8,868 nt of DNA, taken from contig JBHIDQ010000060.1 of assembly GCA_046760155.1 (NCBI GenBank), positions 1-8,868 of the forward strand. The letters are read 5' to 3'. The position numbers and the translations under genes were made by a program. The number at the start of each line of letters is the position of its first letter. Position 1 is the first letter of the stretch. This stretch comes from JBHIDQ01 sp046760155 (lineage in GTDB: Bacteria; Chloroflexota; Dehalococcoidia; Dehalococcoidales; RBG-16-60-22). The notes beneath the pieces are model-generated. The model was not told the DNA's origin. It did no database searches and saw nothing but the letters and a program-made list of their open reading frames with translations. Positions 5,700 to 8,868 of the stretch are shown piece by piece.

Positions 5700-6392
5700 T
5701 CAAGCTGGCCTCAGAAACTTGTAGCCCATCCCGTGCTCGGTAACAATAATGCGGGGCGACTCGACGCTATCCCCCAACTTTTGCCTCAGGTGCTGAATAT
5801 GTACCCTGAGCAGGTCTCTTGCGTCCCGGTAGGCTTCACCGCAGGCTTTGGTTAACAGGTTTTCGTGGGAGAGTAACCGCCCTTCGTTCTTGATTAAGTG
5901 GTAGAGCAACTTATATTCCGTGGAGGTAAGTTTTACTGGCTTCCCGTCTACCGTGATTTCATTACGGGCAAAGTCGACCTGTAGTTTCCCGCTAACAAAA
6001 GGCGGTTCTTCAGCGGCAATTGACAGTCCTTTAGTCCGGCGCAATACCGCCTGCACCCGGGCGATCAGTTCGATGTGACTGAAGGGCTTGGTAACATAGT
6101 CATCTGCCCCCAGCTCAAGTCCTTTGGCAACATCAGTATCTTCACTTTTCACCGTTAGCATGACTACCGGCACTTGGGAAAAGCGCCGTATCTCACGAAG
6201 AACTTGAAAGCCATCCATATCCGGCAGCCCTATATCCAGAATAACCAAATCAGGGTTTTCGGTTTCGACCAGAGATAGCCCTTCGCTTCCATCATTTGCC
6301 GAGATTACCTCAGTACCGCTCCAGCGTAGCTGGAAGCACAATGAGACAACCTCTATAATCTCTGGAGAATCGTCAATTACGACTACTTTCAT
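5700..6392 (-). CDS. OmpR/PhoB-family response regulator (230 aa)
   Basis: It is a two-component transcription factor with an intact receiver (residues 1-120): acidic pair Asp7/Asp8, phospho-acceptor Asp53 (VILDIGLPDMDG), switch Thr80 and Lys102 in TKPF. A winged-helix DNA-binding domain (about 132-228) shows LTSTEYKLLYHLIKNEGRLLS, the recognition-helix region DLLRVHIQHLRQKL and the wing TEHGMGYKF. Length is normal for the family. The start at 6390-6392 (MKVVVIDD) gives a standard receiver; the longer in-frame start at 6491 would overlap the kinase gene by 80 bp and add 33 unrelated residues. GGAAAG sits next to the ATG. It lies 19 bp after the kinase stop, so the two are almost certainly a cognate pair. 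OmpR-family proteins bind tandem 10-11 bp direct repeats, which makes E1 and E2 its likely targets. Confidence 0.93.
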   Translation of the reverse strand: MKVVVIDDSPEIIEVVSLCFQLRWSGTEVISANDGSEGLSLVETENPDLVILDIGLPDMDGFQVLREIRRFSQVPVVMLTVKSEDTDVAKGLELGADDYVTKPFSHIELIARVQAVLRRTKGLSIAAEEPPFVSGKLQVDFARNEITVDGKPVKLTSTEYKLLYHLIKNEGRLLSHENLLTKACGEAYRDARDLLRVHIQHLRQKLGDSVESPRIIVTEHGMGYKFLRPA

Positions 6393-6411
6393 CTTTCCGT
6401 TCTTTTGCTTT

Positions 6412-7122
6412 TTACAGGGGCAGAGAGAAGAGAAAGCGACTACCTTGCCCCGAGATACTCTCGAGCCAGATCTTACCGCCGTGAAGCTCAACTAATAATT
6501 TGGTGATCGCCAATCCCAACCCGCTTCCTTTACCGCCATTGACCTGGTAATAAGGCTGAAATATCAGCTCCTGCTTATCCGCCGGGATGCCCATCCCGTT
6601 GTCAGTTACTTGAATTACCAGGCTCTTATCATTTTGTGAAGCGCTGACCGTTATCTTACCCCCTTCCGAGGTGAACTTGCTGGCATTGCTTAACAAATTG
6701 AACAGAATCTGCTCCAGATACTGACGCTGTGACTTGACTGGAGGAAGTGACGGCGGCAGTTCCACCGCCAGGGTTTGCTTTTTGCTTTCCGTGATTGGAT
6801 AGAACTGTGCCGTCACACCATGGATAACTGGTTCAATTTCAAGGTATTCCGGTTGAAATGAGAAATCTCCCGCCAGTAGTTCGGCCATTTCGGAGAAGTT
6901 AGCTAGCTTTTCATCTAGGCTGTGAGCATTTCGGATGATGTTTTGCGCCAGTCTTACTGGCATGCTTTTCTCATCCATCCCGAGCTCATCAGCCAGCAGC
7001 TCTGCCGAAACAATAATAGCCGTGAGCAAGGTTTTGAGCTCATGAACGGTAGCATCACCAAAACCTACCCTCTGCTCGTCTTGCTTGGTTACTTGATTCG
7101 TCTTTGGCTTCAGGTTCTGCAT
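6412..7122 (-). CDS. Soluble sensor histidine kinase lacking a sensor domain (236 aa)
   Basis: It is a HisKA plus HATPase core and little else. The H-box is ATVHELKTLLTAI with phospho-acceptor His27. The N-box is QILFNLLSNASKF (Asn142/Asn146), the G1 box VTDNGMGIP (172-180), the F-box IFQPYYQV and the G2 box GKGSGLGLAI (197-206). The first 20 residues are polar, and there is no membrane helix, PAS or GAF domain, so it is cytoplasmic and must be controlled by a partner. The usual Pro three residues after the H-box Lys/Arg position is Leu here (TL rather than TP). The ATG at 7120-7122 follows a GGTGA site. It sits 53 bp after the XRE gene and 19 bp before the OmpR-type regulator, consistent with one operon. 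It is predicted to phosphorylate Asp53 of that regulator. Confidence 0.9.
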   Translation of the reverse strand: MQNLKPKTNQVTKQDEQRVGFGDATVHELKTLLTAIIVSAELLADELGMDEKSMPVRLAQNIIRNAHSLDEKLANFSEMAELLAGDFSFQPEYLEIEPVIHGVTAQFYPITESKKQTLAVELPPSLPPVKSQRQYLEQILFNLLSNASKFTSEGGKITVSASQNDKSLVIQVTDNGMGIPADKQELIFQPYYQVNGGKGSGLGLAITKLLVELHGGKIWLESISGQGSRFLFSLPL

Positions 7123-7175
7123 AATTCACCACGGCAAGGTTAGTCTATATTGTTCACTGCTGGTTAAACCGGCGC

Positions 7176-7571
7176 TCAATCATTCCCTTTGGCCATCCCC
7201 CTGGCGATGCTTTTTAGCATGTTAAGGATGCCAATGACGGCGCGCTGTACTTCAATCGGCTCTTCAGCCAGCATCTTGGCCACATAAGGGTCTAAATGCC
7301 GGCTGCCATAGACTGAACTACTCTCTTCGGCAACCCCCGGAGTCTGTGGGGACAGAAAACCAGCCAGAGTGAACAGCTCATCCTCATCAAAGCCCAGAGG
7401 TTTGGCAATTTTACGCAGGATATGGGCTGATGGAAAACGCTCGCCTCTCTCAATACGACCCAGATGGGATGACGATACCCCTGAAGTGGTAGCCAGTTCC
7501 TGTAGAGTCAGCGGTATGGCAATTCGCTGCTGCTTGAGTATTCTGCCTAGATTATTGTCATTCCGTGTCAT
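7176..7571 (-). CDS. XRE-family transcriptional regulator (131 aa)
   Basis: An N-terminal Cro/C1-type helix-turn-helix (about residues 8-62) shows LGRILKQQRIAIPLTLQELATTSGVSSSHLGRIERGERFPS. A C-terminal helical segment (about 85-125: LDPYVAKMLAEEPIEVQRAV, ILNMLKSIA) probably mediates dimerisation or signal sensing. I associate this combination with Dehalococcoidia regulators, from memory. The ATG at 7569-7571 is chosen because GGAGG lies 7 nt upstream and just downstream of a strong promoter. A TTG start at 7604 would lie within the -35/-10 spacer and has no Shine-Dalgarno site. It is the first gene of the XRE-kinase-regulator operon and probably represses its own promoter through the palindrome there. 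Confidence 0.9.
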   Translation of the reverse strand: MTRNDNNLGRILKQQRIAIPLTLQELATTSGVSSSHLGRIERGERFPSAHILRKIAKPLGFDEDELFTLAGFLSPQTPGVAEESSSVYGSRHLDPYVAKMLAEEPIEVQRAVIGILNMLKSIARGMAKGND

Positions 7572-7589
7572 ATTCACGCCTCCACTCCC

Positions 7590-7618
7590 ATTGTAATTCG
7601 CCAAATGGCAAATGTCAA
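7590..7618 (-). promoter_or_regulatory. Promoter and operator of the XRE-kinase-regulator operon
   Basis: Read leftwards: TTGACA (7613-7618), a 17-bp spacer, then TACAAT (7590-7595). The spacer region 7596-7613 is an 18-bp imperfect palindrome, ATTCGCCA-AA-TGGCAAAT on the + strand, with one mismatched pair. A repressor bound there would block RNA polymerase. Transcription would start near 7583, leaving a leader of only about 12 nt that still contains the GGAGG site. XRE-family autoregulation is the natural reading; binding is inferred. Confidence 0.75.
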
Positions 7619-7671
7619 TACCTTTTGGTGCTGCACTTCGTCATTTGTCCACATACTTTTATCTTAGACCA

Positions 7672-7722
7672 CCGAAGTTAAAGAACCATTAAAATATCGC
7701 TGCAATTTCATTAAAATTTGAT
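7672..7722. promoter_or_regulatory. Weak periodic TTAAA cluster upstream of the XRE promoter
   Basis: TTAAA occurs at 7678, 7689 and 7711, that is at 11- and 22-bp spacing, and CATTAAAAT is repeated exactly at 7687 and 7709. The TTCATTAAAATTT stretch resembles the TTC-x-x-TTAAAGTTT part of E1. It may be a diverged third binding region for the same regulator, but the sequence is AT-rich and chance is a real alternative. Confidence 0.25.
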
Positions 7723-7738
7723 AGATTATTTATTGACC

Positions 7739-7930
7739 TCACCCCCGTATTCACGCTCCTTAAAGGGATAGGGCAAGAATATAAGAGGAAAAGTATCGCC
7801 TGTCTTTAATTCTCCCGAAGTACATCTCTCCTTAAAAGGAGAGAGGGAAGAGATTTTAGAGAGGGGTAAAGCCCCTCTCTTCCCCACACTCCCCCTTCCC
7901 TTATTAAGGGAAGGGGGTCAGGGGGATAGG
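7739..7930. repeat. GC-rich inverted-repeat element between the divergent operons
   Basis: There are three consecutive inverted repeats: TCTCTCCTT/AAGGAGAGA (7825-7844, 2-nt centre), AGAGAGGGG/CCCCTCTCT (7858-7880, 5-nt loop) and CCCCCTTCCCTT/AAGGGAAGGGGG (7891-7917, 3-nt loop). A related CTCCTTAAAGGG stretch at about 7756-7767 suggests repeated copies of one CTCCTTAAAGG unit. Composition differs sharply from the AT-rich flanks. It resembles the CCCTC/GAGGG-type small dispersed repeats found in intergenic regions of many bacterial genomes. No gene is visible in the whole 7572-8081 interval. Confidence 0.55.
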
Positions 7931-7948
7931 TTGTTAAATGATTTCTTC

Positions 7949-7977
7949 TTGACAGGATAATTTCTAATGACTAAAAT
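7949..7977 (+). promoter_or_regulatory. Promoter of the rpsU-yqeY operon
   Basis: TTGACA (7949-7954), a 17-bp spacer and TAAAAT (7972-7977). The predicted start is near 7984, giving a leader of about 98 nt before rpsU with a modest AAAGG/CCTTT hairpin around 8011-8027. It lies just downstream of the inverted-repeat element, so the upstream context of this housekeeping promoter may have been altered by that insertion. Confidence 0.75.
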
Positions 7978-8081
7978 GTGATGGGTTGGGTGGTCAGGGG
8001 AGTGAAGTTAAAAGGTTAAGTTCCTTTAATTTAATAAAATCTTAAGCTAAAAGTATGGTTTCAAAAGGAGGTTGATGCTAT

Positions 8082-8270
8082 GTGGCTGAGGTAGTGGCAG
8101 GCGAGAATGAGAGCTTTGAGAGTTTGCTCAAGCGGTTTAATAAAAGAGTCCAGCAGACTGGGATTCTGTCGGAGTTACGCCGTCGAGAGCACTACGAGAA
8201 GCCTAGCGTGAGGCGCAAGCGGAAAAGAGCCGCCAAAAGACGCAGTGTGGCTCGAGCAATGAGAAGATAG
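8082..8270 (+). CDS. rpsU: 30S ribosomal protein S21
   Basis: It encodes 62 residues of a small, very basic protein of the small ribosomal subunit, in which S21 sits near the 3' end of 16S rRNA and helps mRNA binding. The family signature is clear: SFESLLKRFNKRVQQTGILSELRRREHYEKPSVRRKRK, followed by an Arg/Lys/Ala tail. Length is normal. The start is GTG (8082-8084), with AGGAGGT (8066-8072) 9 nt upstream. An ATG overlaps it one frame off (ATGTG, 8080-8084) but stops after four codons. The next gene follows at once, and rpsU-yqeY adjacency is common in bacteria. It is driven by the promoter at 7949-7977. Confidence 0.96.
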   Translation: MAEVVAGENESFESLLKRFNKRVQQTGILSELRRREHYEKPSVRRKRKRAAKRRSVARAMRR

Positions 8271-8288
8271 TTGGTACACGAGGCCGAT

Positions 8289-8747
8289 ATGGAACGGGAA
8301 GCAAACCTGAAACAGAAGCTGACCGATGACATCAAGCAGGCAATGAGGAGTCGGGATACCACCAGGCGTTCGGCTATCCGACTGTTGATGGCCGCCATTA
8401 ACAACGCTGAAATTGCCCGGCAGGCAGCTTTAGAAGACGCTGATATCCTCGGCATCATCGCCAAGGAGGTCAGGCAGCGTCACGAAAGTATTGAAGCCTT
8501 TAAACAGGGAAACCGCCCCGACTTGGTAGCTCAGGAAGAGGCGGAGTTAGCTATCCTCCAGGAATATTTGCCTCAGCAGATGACGCGGGAAGAGATTGTG
8601 GCGGCAGCTCGCCGGGTTATTGCCGAGGTGGGCGCCGAGGGCCCTGGCGATAAGGGCAAAGTCATGCCCAAGCTTATTGCTCAGCTTAAAGGCCAGGCGG
8701 ATGGGCGAGAGATAAATGCGGTGGTAAGTGAGTTACTTAGTTCATGA
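8289..8747 (+). CDS. yqeY: YqeY-family protein (GatB/YqeY domain), 152 aa
   Basis: It is a full-length match to the YqeY family, which resembles the tail domain of the GatB subunit of the tRNA amidotransferase; its own role is not well defined, though a link to aminoacyl-tRNA metabolism is usually assumed. Visible family blocks are LTDDIKQAMRSRDTTRRSAIRLLMAAINNAEI (residues 11-42, given as family landmarks LTDD and AAINNAEI), then KEVRQRHESIEAFKQGNR, EEAELAILQEYLPQQM and the C-terminal GKVMPKLIAQLKGQADGR with a final VSELL. The ATG at 8289 is preferred because GAGG lies 5 nt upstream; a TTG at 8271, directly after the rpsU stop, would add six residues without a good site. It is co-transcribed with rpsU. 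Confidence 0.93.
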   Translation: MEREANLKQKLTDDIKQAMRSRDTTRRSAIRLLMAAINNAEIARQAALEDADILGIIAKEVRQRHESIEAFKQGNRPDLVAQEEAELAILQEYLPQQMTREEIVAAARRVIAEVGAEGPGDKGKVMPKLIAQLKGQADGREINAVVSELLSS

Positions 8748-8804
8748 CCCTGATTCCGATATTTTTATTCTTATCGGGAAAAAGAATGGCGAAGATAGAT
8801 TATG

Positions 8805-8830
8805 AAGAGGGGCATCAGCCCCTCTTTTTA
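8805..8830 (+). terminator. Rho-independent terminator of the rpsU-yqeY operon
   Basis: A 9-bp stem pairs AAGAGGGGC (8805-8813) with GCCCCTCTT (8818-8826) around an ATCA loop, followed by TTTATT; with the stem's last Ts this makes a five-T run. A weaker hairpin, CCGATA/TATCGG (8756-8777), lies between the stop codon and this terminator. Confidence 0.9.
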
Positions 8831-8868
8831 TTCTCCAATCAGCATAGGGTGATGATTTAATGCCTAGA

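Noticed and set aside
6393..6491. Longer start for the OmpR-type regulator (6491)
   Set aside because: It overlaps the kinase coding region by 80 bp and adds residues unlike any receiver.
7572..7604. TTG start for the XRE gene at 7604
   Set aside because: It lies upstream of the predicted transcription start and lacks a Shine-Dalgarno site.
8786..8860. 24-codon open frame after yqeY
   Set aside because: It reads straight through the Rho-independent terminator and has no family signal.
8860..8868. Possible start of a next + strand gene (ATG at 8860, AGGGTG upstream)
   Set aside because: Only three codons are in the window, too few to support a gene.
1..8868. CRISPR array, tRNA or rRNA genes, transposase
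   Set aside because: No regular spacer-repeat array, tRNA-like fold or transposase motif was seen on either strand.

Overview
The window looks like a piece of a bacterial chromosome, most likely an uncultured Chloroflexota (Dehalococcoidia-like) lineage. The evidence for this is a bacterial S21 (rpsU) gene next to a YqeY-type gene, an XRE regulator with a C-terminal segment of a type I associate with that group, strong Gram-positive-style Shine-Dalgarno sites with TTGACA/TAAAAT promoters, and a GC/AT-balanced composition. The phylum is an inference; bacterial origin is firm because of S21.

Layout. Everything from 1 to about 7600 is read leftwards (- strand). At the left edge (1-35) a new gene begins and leaves the window. 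It is preceded by a regulatory block, E1 (62-142). Positions 154-3722 hold an apparent three-gene operon (175 aa, 641 aa, 345 aa in transcription order) behind a near-consensus promoter (3769-3797). A fourth paralogue (196 aa, 3962-4552) lies upstream with its own highly structured leader (4592-4699). All four proteins have one N-terminal hydrophobic helix ending in GG-x-[FY]-A-Y, and a shared beta-rich scaffold. They appear to be exported surface or filament-like proteins. Two of them carry an extra ~160-residue module inserted at different points of the same scaffold.

Positions 4724-7571 hold regulators: a NarL/LuxR-type protein whose receiver has lost the phospho-accepting aspartate (4724-5509), an OmpR/PhoB-type response regulator (5700-6392), a soluble histidine kinase without a sensor domain (6412-7122) and an XRE-type repressor (7176-7571). 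The last three look like one operon, XRE-kinase-regulator. Its promoter (7590-7618) carries an imperfect palindrome that exactly fills the -35/-10 spacer.

The 510-bp gap 7572-8081 separates this divergently from a + strand housekeeping operon. It contains the XRE promoter, a weak periodic TTAAA cluster, a GC-rich inverted-repeat element (7739-7930) and the rpsU promoter (7949-7977). rpsU (8082-8270) and the yqeY-like gene (8289-8747) end in a Rho-independent terminator (8805-8830).

The most unusual signal is an 81-bp promoter block present twice (62-142 and 5541-5621, 67/81 identical by eye), in front of the pseudo-receiver gene and the gene leaving at the left edge. It contains tandem CRTAAA half-sites mostly 11 bp apart, an arrangement typical of OmpR/PhoB-family (Pho-box-like) binding. 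The working model is a small signalling locus: the XRE repressor gates a sensorless kinase and PhoB-like regulator, which switches on promoters with E blocks, including that of the phosphorylation-independent NarL-like regulator. That regulator may in turn act on the neighbouring surface-protein genes. The links between the regulators and the surface proteins rest on adjacency only.
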